Shown here one piece after another: positions 32,791-40,185 of a DNA stretch of 43,833 nt. Numbering within the stretch: the stretch's first letter is position 1; each line of letters begins with the position of its first letter. The position numbers and the translations under genes were made by a program. Under the pieces are notes generated by a model. It worked only from the letters and a program-made list of their open reading frames with translations. It did not search any database and was not told the origin of the DNA. Source of the stretch: Oscillospiraceae bacterium (GTDB lineage: Bacteria; Bacillota; Clostridia; Oscillospirales; Oscillospiraceae); NCBI GenBank assembly GCA_022800525.1, contig JAAWQM010000021.1, forward strand, positions 1-43,833, read 5' to 3'.

Positions 32791-34083
32791 ATGGTCAATC
32801 AAGAAAAAGGCTATGTCGTTTTTACCGAAGAAATGAAGAAGACCCACACCATCCTGGTGCCCAATATGCTGCCCATGCACTTCAAGATGATCGGGAAGGT
32901 CATGAGCCGTGTGGGGTACAAGGTGGAGCTGCTGGAGACCAGCGGGCCGCAGATCGCGGAGACGGGCCTGAAATATGTACATAACGACACCTGCTACCCG
33001 GCCATCCTGGTCATCGGGCAGTTCATTGACGCCCTGCAAAGCGGGAAATACGACCCGGACAAGGTTGCGCTGATCCTATTCCAGACCGGCGGCGGGTGCC
33101 GGGCGTCCAATTACATCCACCTGCTGCGCAAGGCGCTGGAAAAGGCCGGGCTAGGGCATGTGCCCGTCATCTCCCTGTCCATGACGGGGCTGGAGACGCA
33201 CCCGGGTTTCCGGCTGACGCTGCCCATTATCATGAAAATGATGTACGGGGTGCTGTACGGCGACCTGCTGATGACGCTGGTGAACCAGTGCAAGCCCTTC
33301 GAGCTGCGCAGGGGAGACGCCCAGGCCCTGGCGGACAAGTGGACGGACCGTCTGGCGGAGGAACTGACCGTCAAGGCCAGCTACCGGCAGGTCAAGGCCA
33401 ATTACCGCCGCATTCTGGAGGAGTTCGCCGCCATCCCCATGGAGAAGACTGACAAGGTGAAGGTGGGCATCGTGGGGGAGATTTTCGTCAAGTACTCCCC
33501 CCTGGGCAACAACAATCTGGAGCAGTTCCTGGTGGACGAGGGGGCCGAGGCCGTCATCCCCGGCCTGCTGGACTTCTGCCTGTACTGCGTGTATAACAAT
33601 ATGCTGGACCACAAGCTCTACGGGATGCAGAAGAATGTCCAGTTCGCCTATCAGATCGCCTACCGCTATCTGGTCGGCAAGGAGCGGGACATGATCGAGG
33701 CTATCAAGGCCCAGGGCCGCTTCGACCCGCCCACCCTCTTCACGCATACCATTGAGCTGGTCCAGGGGACCATCAGCATGGGCGTGAAAATGGGTGAGGG
33801 CTGGCTGCTGACGGCGGAGATGCTGGAGCTGGCGGACAAGGGCGTGGGCAATATTGTCTGCACCCAGCCCTTCGGGTGCCTGCCCAACCACATCTGCGGA
33901 AAGGGCATGATGAAGCCCATCAAGGAGCGGAACCCCAGCGTCAACATTGTCGCCATCGACTACGACGCCGGGGCCACCCGGGTCAACCAGGAGAACCGGC
34001 TGAAACTGATGCTGGCAAACGCGTCGCAGAAGAATTCCGCGGCGGATGAGAACCGGGAGAGCGAGCTTCTCCGGGCGGTATAA
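32791..34083 (+). CDS. 2-hydroxyacyl-CoA dehydratase-family protein
   Basis: A 430-residue protein corresponding to the C-terminal part of long activator/dehydratase fusions. Recognisable segments are KTHTILVPNMLPMHFKMIG, NDTCYPAILVIGQFIDAL, FQTGGGCRASNYIHLLRKAL and GNIVCTQPFGCLPNHICGKG. The conserved Cys (in NDTCYP, GGGCRAS, CTQPFGCLPNHICG) are likely Fe-S ligands. It should act with the 29439 protein in one enzyme system. The ATG follows GAAAGGA. It is separated from the activator by the small gene at 32414, and its own C-terminal tail is short and polar. Confidence 0.9.
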   Translation: MVNQEKGYVVFTEEMKKTHTILVPNMLPMHFKMIGKVMSRVGYKVELLETSGPQIAETGLKYVHNDTCYPAILVIGQFIDALQSGKYDPDKVALILFQTGGGCRASNYIHLLRKALEKAGLGHVPVISLSMTGLETHPGFRLTLPIIMKMMYGVLYGDLLMTLVNQCKPFELRRGDAQALADKWTDRLAEELTVKASYRQVKANYRRILEEFAAIPMEKTDKVKVGIVGEIFVKYSPLGNNNLEQFLVDEGAEAVIPGLLDFCLYCVYNNMLDHKLYGMQKNVQFAYQIAYRYLVGKERDMIEAIKAQGRFDPPTLFTHTIELVQGTISMGVKMGEGWLLTAEMLELADKGVGNIVCTQPFGCLPNHICGKGMMKPIKERNPSVNIVAIDYDAGATRVNQENRLKLMLANASQKNSAADENRESELLRAV

Positions 34084-34097
34084 GCAGGAGGTAGGAT

Positions 34098-34793
34098 ATG
34101 GAAGTACAGATTCTGCGCCTGATTGAGGGCGCAAAGCGGGCGGAGGGGCTGACCGTCATCATCGACGTGTTCCGTGCCTTTTCCCTGGAGTGCTATTTGT
34201 ATGACCGGGGCGCGGCCCTGATTCATCCCGTGGGGAGCATCGAGGAAGCCAGGGCGCTGAAGGCGGCCCGCCCGGAGTACGTCCTCATCGGCGAGCGGCA
34301 CGGGAAGAAATGCGACGGCTTTGACTTCGGCAACTCCCCTTCCACCGTCCCGGCGGAGGCCGTGCGGGGCAGGACCGTAGTCCACACCACCAGCGCCGGG
34401 ACCCAGGGGATTATCAACGCGCAGAGGGCGGAGGAGATTGTCACGGGCAGTCTGGTGAACGCCGCCGCTGTAGCCGCGTATATCCAGGAGCGCAGGCCGG
34501 GGAAGGTCTCTCTGGTCTGCATGGGAAACGAGGGCGTGCGCCCCGCGCCGGAAGACGAGCTGTGCGCGGAGTACATCAAGAGCATCCTGGATGGGACCCC
34601 GCTGCCGGACGTGCAGGAGCGGGCCTTTGCCATGAAGGACCGGGGCGGGGAGCACTTCTTTGACCCCAGGAACCAGGAGGTGTTCCCGGAAGCGGACTTC
34701 TGGGCCTGCGTCCAGTGCGACAAGTTCCCCTTCGTGCTGCGGGTCCGGCGGGAAAACGGCCTGCTGACATCGGAAATCATCCCGGAGAAATAA
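34098..34793 (+). CDS. ComB-family (2-phosphosulfolactate phosphatase-like) protein
   Basis: A 231-residue cytoplasmic enzyme of the ComB family, which in methanogens removes phosphate from 2-phosphosulfolactate in coenzyme M synthesis. In bacteria its role is usually unknown. Family features are TVIIDVFRAFSLECYLYDRG, GERHGKKCDGFDFGNSP and the Gly/Thr-rich TTSAGTQGI. CAGGAGGT lies 6 nt before the ATG and a terminator follows directly. No sulfolactate genes lie nearby, so the methanogen reaction should not be assumed. It is probably co-transcribed with the dehydratase genes (14-nt gap). Confidence 0.9.
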   Translation: MEVQILRLIEGAKRAEGLTVIIDVFRAFSLECYLYDRGAALIHPVGSIEEARALKAARPEYVLIGERHGKKCDGFDFGNSPSTVPAEAVRGRTVVHTTSAGTQGIINAQRAEEIVTGSLVNAAAVAAYIQERRPGKVSLVCMGNEGVRPAPEDELCAEYIKSILDGTPLPDVQERAFAMKDRGGEHFFDPRNQEVFPEADFWACVQCDKFPFVLRVRRENGLLTSEIIPEK

Positions 34794-34797
34794 TAGA

Positions 34798-34827
34798 ACG
34801 GGCTTGTCGTACGACAAGCCCGTTTTT
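34798..34827 (+). terminator. Terminator after the ComB-like gene
   Basis: A perfect palindrome, ACGGGCTTGTCGT (34798-34810) with its complement 34811-34823, followed by TTTT. It ends the dehydratase operon. Confidence 0.92.
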
Positions 34828-34987
34828 AATGCGCATGTATGGCGAAGAGGCAAGCAGCCGAAAACAAGAGGCAGACCGACGGCGCCACGCTGTTCCAAGC
34901 CAAAGGAGCCAAAGCCCAAAACTATTGTTGAAGTCCATTAAATTTTTCACTACAAACAAAATCCCACATAAGCAAACGTTCAGGGCT

Positions 34988-35051
34988 GCCCTTTTCAAAG
35001 GGCGGTGGGGTGCAGGGGCAAAGCCCCTGCTGGGTTTGGGCAAAGCCCAAC
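34988..35051. repeat. Three adjacent hairpins at the end of modC
   Basis: GCCCTTT/AAAGGGC (34988-35003), GCAGGGGC-AAA-GCCCCTGC (35012-35030), and GTTTGGGC-AAA-GCCCAAC (35034-35051). They overlap the 3' end of the modC reading frame. Confidence 0.75.
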
Positions 35052-36119
35052 GCCCGCGTCATCCTCCAGCAGCAGCAGATCCCCCGCATGAACTAACACC
35101 AGGACCCGCTCCTTGTCCGGCAGAGCGGCCCAGACATCCTTTCCCAGCGCCATCCTCAGCAAGGGCGCATTCTCCGCCGCGCCCTCCGGCTGCAGGTCCG
35201 CCAGCATAGCGGATACGTCCTCCGTCACCCGTACCACGCGGCAGCGGAAGGCGTTCTCCGCGCCTTCTCCGGCGGGGCGGACGCGCTCCTCCCGGATTCC
35301 CAGGACCGTCACGCCCTCCCGCCAGGGGGCGGCGGCCTCCAGCGTAAGCCCCCATACCGGAACGCTTACCGTACCCGGGCGGGGACCGGGCTGGACCGGC
35401 GCATAGTTGCCGCATCCTGAGAGCCTTGCCGCGCCAACTGTTTTCGGGCTTGACATCAGCTCCTGCATTCCGCAGGCCGGGGCGGAACGCCCAGCCGTCA
35501 GGACGCAGACCCGGCGGCAGTTCCGGTAGACCTCCCCCCGGTCGTGGCTGACCCACACCGCCGGACCGCCGAACCGCTCCAGCACGTCCCGCAGCTCCGG
35601 CTCCAGCTGGCGGCGCAGGAAGCTGTCCAACGCCGCCAGCGGCTCATCCAGAAGAATCGCCAGGGGCTGGGATGCCAGGATGCGGGCCAGAGCCGTCCGC
35701 TGCTGCTGGCCCCCGGAGAGCTGGGCGGGCCGCAGGCCCTCCGCACCCTCCAGACGCAGCAGGGCCACCAGCTCCGCTGTCCGCTCCCGGCGTTTTTTCC
35801 GGTCCAGGCGGCCCAGGCAGGCGGCGATGTTCTGTTCCGCCGTCATATGGGGGAACAGAGCGTACTGCTGGAACAAATATCCCACCCGCCGCTTCTGGGG
35901 CGGCAGGTCAATCCTTCTCTCACTGTCGAACAGCACCCGGCCGTCCAGCTCAATCCGGCCCCAGTCCGGGCGGTGAATCCCGGCGATGCACTTGAGGGTG
36001 GCGCTCTTCCCGCAGCCGGAGGCCCCCAGCAGGGCCAGGACCTCCCCCGGCTGGGCGGAGAAATCTACATTTAAGCGGAACGCCCCGTACTGTTTTTTAA
36101 TCTGAACATTCAGCGGCAT
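34995..36119 (-). CDS. modC: Molybdate ABC transporter ATP-binding protein
   Basis: ATPase subunit of the molybdate importer, 374 residues. Walker A is GASGCGKS (about residues 35-42), the Q loop [12 protein letters not shown], the signature LSGGQQQR, Walker B ILLDEP, and the switch His in [11 protein letters not shown]-terminal TOBE-like region follows (about 235-350). The ATG at 36119 overlaps the modB end by 10 nt; a longer frame upstream lies inside modB and is rejected. The last residues (after LLLLEDD) are encoded by hairpin repeats, and the frame only stops at 34995, so the native C terminus appears altered. It works with the ModA and ModB proteins encoded just upstream. Confidence 0.92.
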   Translation of the reverse strand: MPLNVQIKKQYGAFRLNVDFSAQPGEVLALLGASGCGKSATLKCIAGIHRPDWGRIELDGRVLFDSERRIDLPPQKRRVGYLFQQYALFPHMTAEQNIAACLGRLDRKKRRERTAELVALLRLEGAEGLRPAQLSGGQQQRTALARILASQPLAILLDEPLAALDSFLRRQLEPELRDVLERFGGPAVWVSHDRGEVYRNCRRVCVLTAGRSAPACGMQELMSSPKTVGAARLSGCGNYAPVQPGPRPGTVSVPVWGLTLEAAAPWREGVTVLGIREERVRPAGEGAENAFRCRVVRVTEDVSAMLADLQPEGAAENAPLLRMALGKDVWAALPDKERVLVLVHAGDLLLLEDDAGVGLCPNPAGALPLHPTAL

Positions 36120-36778
36120 TTTCCCATATCCTTTCGTTCCAGCAGGTTCACCGCCAGCAGCACCGCCGCAGAGATGGCCAGATTCACCAGCACCCACCGC
36201 AGGGCCAGCCCGTCCTCTCCAGTGCGCCAGAGCTGGTAGACGGTGGTGGAAATGGCGGCGGTCCGCCCGGGGGTGTACCCGGCAATCATGGACGTGGCCC
36301 CGTACTCCCCCAGGGCCCGGGCAAAGACCAGAACCGTTCCCGCCAGGATGCCCTGGCGGCAGCAGGGCATCCGGACGCGCCAGAAGATACAGATGTTGCT
36401 CAGCCCAAGGGTCTGTCCCGCCTGGGCCAGGGTCTGGTCGAAGGATTCAAAGGCTCCCCGGGCCGTGCGGTACATCAGCGGAAAGGTCACCACCACCGTG
36501 GCGAACACCGCCGACCACCACTGCATGGTCAGCCGCACGCCGAAGGTCTCCAGCGCCCAGGCGCCCACAGGCCGCTTCGGACCCAATACCAGCAGCAGCA
36601 GATAGCCCACCACCGTGGGCGGCAGCACCAGGGGCAGGGTCAGCGCCACATCCAGCAGCCCCTTGACCAGCCGGGGAGCCTTGGCGGTGTAGTATGCCGC
36701 GCCGGTGCCCAGGAAGAAGACGGCGGCTGTGGAGATCGCCGCGATACGCAGGGAGTTGCCCAGCGGATACCAGTCCAT
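36110..36778 (-). CDS. modB: Molybdate ABC transporter permease
   Basis: Membrane subunit of the molybdate importer, 222 residues with about five helices. Family markers are the early TLPLVLPPTVVGYLLLLVLG and the EAA-type loop region (AQAGQTLGLSNICIFWRVRM), followed by ARALGEYGATSMIAG, a very characteristic ModB motif. It begins 3 nt after the modA stop and overlaps modC, so the three are one operon. The C terminus is short ([11 protein letters not shown]). Confidence 0.95.
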   Translation of the reverse strand: MDWYPLGNSLRIAAISTAAVFFLGTGAAYYTAKAPRLVKGLLDVALTLPLVLPPTVVGYLLLLVLGPKRPVGAWALETFGVRLTMQWWSAVFATVVVTFPLMYRTARGAFESFDQTLAQAGQTLGLSNICIFWRVRMPCCRQGILAGTVLVFARALGEYGATSMIAGYTPGRTAAISTTVYQLWRTGEDGLALRWVLVNLAISAAVLLAVNLLERKDMGKCR

Positions 36779-36781
36779 CGC

Positions 36782-37579
36782 TCACTCCAGGGGCGTGAAG
36801 CCTACGCTCTTCAGCACCGCCGCCCCGGCGGGTGAGCGGACGTAATCCATAAACGCCCGCGCTTCATCCGGATGCCCGCTGCCGCTGAGCACGGCGGCGG
36901 GATATATGACCTGTCCGCACATCTCCTCCGCAGCGGTGTCCACCACAGTCAGTCCGGCGGAGAAGGCATCGGTGCCATAGATGATGCCGCAGTCCACCGT
37001 GCCCTCGGAGACCTGGGTGGTGACCTCCTTCACGTTGGAGCCGTAGGTGAGACAGCCGGAAGCGGCCAGTGCGGCCTCATCCAGGCCCCAATATGCGAAA
37101 ATCTTCTGGGTGTACTGGCCCACGGGCACGTCGCTGTTACCCATAGCCAGCAGGATGCCGCCGCCCGCCTCCAGCCGCTCCCGCAGGTCGCCGTAGCTCA
37201 TGACATGGGCCGGGTTGCCCTCCGGGACGGCCAGGGCCACCTTGTTTTCCAGCAGGTCGAAACGGCTGCCGGAGAGGATGTAGCCGCCCGCCTCCAGCCC
37301 ATCCATCTGGGACTGTCCGGCGGAGATGAAGGCGTCGCACACCGCGCCCTCCTCAATCTGGGTCTTGAGGGTACCGGAGGAGTCGAAGCTGAAGGTCAGA
37401 GTGATGTCCGGATGCTCCTTCATGTAGGCTTCGCCGATCTCCGTCAGCGTCTCCTGCATGGAGGCGGCGGCAAAGACGGCCAGCTCGGTCCCGCCGCTTC
37501 TGCCGCCGCAGGCGGCAAGGGACGCCGCCAGCACAAGGAACAGCGTCAGGGAAAGCAGTTTGTGCCATCTCTTCATCAT
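36782..37579 (-). CDS. modA: Molybdate-binding lipoprotein
   Basis: Substrate-binding lipoprotein of 265 residues. The signal peptide ends LAAC with lipid Cys24. Family motifs are ELAVFAAASMQETLTEI, FSFDSSGTLKTQIEEGAVCD, then AFISAG and DCGIIYGTDA, as in ModA proteins that bind molybdate or tungstate. Two adjacent ATGs (37579, 37576) are possible; GGAAG upstream favours 37579, and the ten earlier codons of the open frame lack a ribosome binding site. The gene lies 78 nt downstream of the MoeA-like gene on the same strand, so uptake and use of molybdenum appear coupled. Confidence 0.94.
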   Translation of the reverse strand: MMKRWHKLLSLTLFLVLAASLAACGGRSGGTELAVFAAASMQETLTEIGEAYMKEHPDITLTFSFDSSGTLKTQIEEGAVCDAFISAGQSQMDGLEAGGYILSGSRFDLLENKVALAVPEGNPAHVMSYGDLRERLEAGGGILLAMGNSDVPVGQYTQKIFAYWGLDEAALAASGCLTYGSNVKEVTTQVSEGTVDCGIIYGTDAFSAGLTVVDTAAEEMCGQVIYPAAVLSGSGHPDEARAFMDYVRSPAGAAVLKSVGFTPLE

Positions 37580-37657
37580 TATTCTTCCTTTCTTGTCACG
37601 GTCTGTCAAAATATGCTCCCTTAATAGGAGAGCGGCGTGCAGCCGGCGGCCCGCCGC

Positions 37658-38677
37658 CTACACGCCGAACCCGCAGTTCGGGAACACGCAGGTCTCACAC
37701 CCCAGGCAGAGCCCGCCCTCGCCCAGGGCGGCGATCTCCTCCCGGGTGACGGGCACGTCCGCCGCGACGCGGGGCAGGACCAGATCGAAGATGGTCCGCT
37801 CAGCGTACATGACGCACCCCGGCAGACCCATAACCGGCGTGCCGTCCTCGAAGTACCCCAGCAGGAACATGGCCCCCGGCAGCGCCGGCGCGCCATAGGT
37901 GACGATCCGCGCTCCGCTGGACTTGATTGCCCCCGGGGTGCGGTCGTCCGGGTCCACGCTCATGCCGCCGGTACAGAGAATCAGGTCCACGCCCGTCTCC
38001 CTGGCGGATAGTACCTCTTGGGTGATGGCGTCCATATCATCCCCCGGCGTGCAGGCGCGGACGGTTTCAATGCCGTACTCCGCCAGCTTCCGGACCACCA
38101 CCGGAGTAAACGCGTCCTGAACAAGCCCTTTCGCCACCTCGCTGCCGGTGGCGATGACGGCGGCGGTCCTCAGCTTCCAGGGCAGCAGCTCCAGCAGGGG
38201 CTTCCCAGCCCCCACCGCTTCCGCCCGGGCCAGCTTCCGCTCCTCGATCACCAGCGGGATCACCCGCGTGCCGCAGAGTTTGTCCCCCCTGCGTACCGGG
38301 CGGTTCCCATGGCGGGTGGCGATCATGATTTCCTCCAGGCGGTTGATCTGGTTCAGCCGCGCCGTGTCCACCCGGAAGAGGCCGTCAATGGCAGCGGTAA
38401 GCTCCAGCTTGCCCTCCCTGACCTGGCCGCGGACCATGTTCTCGTTCTCGCACAGGGCGCACAGGCGCTCCGCCGCGTCGTTCTCGTGGACCATGCCGGG
38501 GGCAAGCTCCCAGACATACAGATTTTCTTTTCCCATGGACAGCAGCACGGGGATGTCCTCCTCGCGGACCACGTGTCCCTTGCGGAAACGGGCGTCCTTG
38601 TACTGTCCGGGGATAATCTGAGTCATGTCGTGGCACAGCACATGGCCCACGGCTTCCTGGGTGGGAATCAGCTTCAT
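37658..38677 (-). CDS. MoeA-like molybdopterin-binding protein
   Basis: A 339-residue protein with a MoCF/MPT-binding domain (about residues 165-310: TAAVIATGSEVAKGLVQDAF, GDDMDAI, LILCTGGMSVDPDDRTPGAI, VMGLPGCVMYAERTIFD). It resembles the clostridial MoeA-related proteins often linked to molybdenum hydroxylases, rather than full-length MoeA, being shorter and with a different N-terminal region (SMGKENLYVWE). A C-terminal Cys cluster (CLGCETCVFPNCGFGV) is unusual and could bind a metal. It is the first gene of the molybdate operon. The ATG follows AAGGAGG. Its precise step in cofactor assembly is inferred. Confidence 0.88.
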   Translation of the reverse strand: MKLIPTQEAVGHVLCHDMTQIIPGQYKDARFRKGHVVREEDIPVLLSMGKENLYVWELAPGMVHENDAAERLCALCENENMVRGQVREGKLELTAAIDGLFRVDTARLNQINRLEEIMIATRHGNRPVRRGDKLCGTRVIPLVIEERKLARAEAVGAGKPLLELLPWKLRTAAVIATGSEVAKGLVQDAFTPVVVRKLAEYGIETVRACTPGDDMDAITQEVLSARETGVDLILCTGGMSVDPDDRTPGAIKSSGARIVTYGAPALPGAMFLLGYFEDGTPVMGLPGCVMYAERTIFDLVLPRVAADVPVTREEIAALGEGGLCLGCETCVFPNCGFGV

Positions 38678-38716
38678 GGATTGGCCTCCTTACAACAGAA
38701 AATTGTTGACATACCA

Positions 38717-38751
38717 ATGATAGGGCGCGGCGGACCGCCGCGCCCTATCAT
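38717..38751. promoter_or_regulatory. 17-bp perfect palindrome in the leader of the molybdate operon
   Basis: ATGATAGGGCGCGGCGG (38717-38733), one centre base, exact complement 38735-38751. It lies between the predicted promoter (38774-38802) and the MoeA-like ATG, with no T run. It could be a repressor site or an mRNA structure. Confidence 0.65.
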
Positions 38752-38773
38752 CATCACGAATGCCGCTGCAAGC

Positions 38774-38802
38774 ATTGTAGCAAAAAACGGCAAAGACCTC
38801 AA
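38774..38802 (-). promoter_or_regulatory. Predicted promoter of the MoeA-modABC operon
   Basis: Minus strand TTGAGG (38797-38802), 17-bp spacer, TACAAT (38774-38779). Confidence 0.68.
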
Positions 38803-38837
38803 CCGGCGCTGTTCGGTATTGCCGAAATATTATTCTG

Positions 38838-39872
38838 TTATCCCGAAATCTGTGCCGACCGCTTCAGGAAGCGGCTGCGGTTGTCCGTATTAGAAAACCA
38901 ATCGTACACCGCCAGCGGGACCAGAGGACGGATGTCCTCCCACCGGCCCTCCTTCACCAGAGCCCGCACGGCGGTAGCGCTGATGGCTGTGCCGTCCCGC
39001 TCCAGCCTGGGCAGCTCCGCCAGCTCCACGCCATGCCGGGGCAGGACCTGGGCCAGCGTGCGGTTGTACGCCGCTGTTACCGGGCAGAAGGGCTCGCTGC
39101 CCACAAAGCGGCAGGCGATTCCCAGCCGCTGGGCCAGACGGCAGAATACCGCCGCGTCCAGCTCCGTCCAGACCTGTCCGGAGCGGGACTTGTCCTTCAG
39201 AAAATAGTCCGGAAAGGTGGCGGAGGAAATCAGATATTCCCCGGTCTCTGCCACAACCACGCCGGACATTCCCTCCAGGCTGGCCCGCACCAGCGCGAGC
39301 CGGTCCGCCGCCGGGACGATGCTCTTGTCCTCAGAGACGATCAAAACGTAGAGGAAATCGCACTGCGCGGCTGCTTTCTCCACCAGATACCGGTGGCCCA
39401 GGGTCATGGGGTTGCAGTTCATCACCAGCGCGCCGGTTTTTCCCCCTGCGGCTGGGACCCGAAGGGACTCCGCCCAGGAGACGAAGCCGTCCCGGCGGTC
39501 CTCCATCAGCGCGGCCTCTCCCGCCCGGGCCACCTCATGGAAGCCCAGTCCAGAGAAGAGGACGGCGTTCTCCGGCTTGGTGTAGAGGAAGAGATGCCGC
39601 CTGCCCTCCTCCAGTGCCTTGCGGCGCAGGGCGGTGAGCACGGAGGCGGTCAGGTCCTCCCCCTGGTGGGCGGGGTCGCAGGCCACGCATTTGATTACGT
39701 TGTCCTCCAGGGAGGCGGCGGCGATGACAGCGCCGTCCGGGTCGCGGACCAGGGCGGTGTGCTGAATGCCGGGGGCGTAGGTGAGGCCCGTTTTCGCCAG
39801 GAGCGCCTTCAGCTCCTCCAGGGCCTTGCCCCGCAGGGGGCTGGCAAGCTGTTCCGTATAGCCGTATTGCAT
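38838..39872 (-). CDS. citC: [Citrate (pro-3S)-lyase] ligase
   Basis: Enzyme that acetylates the prosthetic group of citrate lyase, 344 residues, normal length. The N-terminal GNAT-like domain (about 1-130) is followed by an adenylyltransferase domain with the HxGH-like NCNPMTLGHRYLVEKAA and the late segment GTAISATAVRALVKEG. No citrate lyase subunit (citD, citE, citF) or citX is in the window, so this copy is an orphan. It could serve a lyase encoded elsewhere or a different acyl carrier. It lies upstream of the MoeA-like gene in the same direction, but that gene has its own promoter. AAAGGG precedes the ATG by 7 nt. Confidence 0.9.
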   Translation of the reverse strand: MQYGYTEQLASPLRGKALEELKALLAKTGLTYAPGIQHTALVRDPDGAVIAAASLEDNVIKCVACDPAHQGEDLTASVLTALRRKALEEGRRHLFLYTKPENAVLFSGLGFHEVARAGEAALMEDRRDGFVSWAESLRVPAAGGKTGALVMNCNPMTLGHRYLVEKAAAQCDFLYVLIVSEDKSIVPAADRLALVRASLEGMSGVVVAETGEYLISSATFPDYFLKDKSRSGQVWTELDAAVFCRLAQRLGIACRFVGSEPFCPVTAAYNRTLAQVLPRHGVELAELPRLERDGTAISATAVRALVKEGRWEDIRPLVPLAVYDWFSNTDNRSRFLKRSAQISG

Positions 39873-40127
39873 ATATGGACCCTTTCTTATTTCACAGATT
39901 TTCCGGCGGAGGGTATGGTTTTCGTCCGTCGTTCCGGCCGAGGAGATGGTCTGCGCTGGTAGTGTGGATTGCTGCGAGCTTTCATAATACAGCAGTAGGA
40001 ATGTCTATTGTTCCCGTTTCATATTTTGCATATCCTGACTGAGACATTTCCGGAAGCAGAGCAAATTCTTTCTGAGGCGCATATTGTGGGCCCCTTTTGA
40101 ACTCTGACGAAGGATTGGCTTCCCAGA
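39873..40127. other. Intergenic region between citC and the SLH gene terminator
   Basis: Nothing recognisable was found beyond the upstream region of citC; no reading frame here looks coding. Convincing -35/-10 pairs were not found. Confidence 0.5.
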
Positions 40128-40171
40128 ACAAAAGGCCGCCCGCTCTTTGAGGAGAGCGGGCGGCCTTTTGT
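40128..40171 (-). terminator. Terminator of the SLH protein gene
   Basis: A 19-bp perfect stem (40128-40146 with 40153-40171; core AGGCCGCCCGCTCT), loop of 6. T-rich on either strand (CCTTTTGT), so it may act in both directions. It lies 14 nt past the stop. Confidence 0.92.
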
Positions 40172-40185
40172 CAAATCGGGCAAAA

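Noticed and set aside
37621-37657. Terminator between the MoeA-like gene and modA
   Set aside because: GC-rich complementary segments exist but no T run, and the genes appear to be one operon.
38678-38837. Moco riboswitch
   Set aside because: The leader holds only one long palindrome and not the multi-helix arrangement of the known motif.
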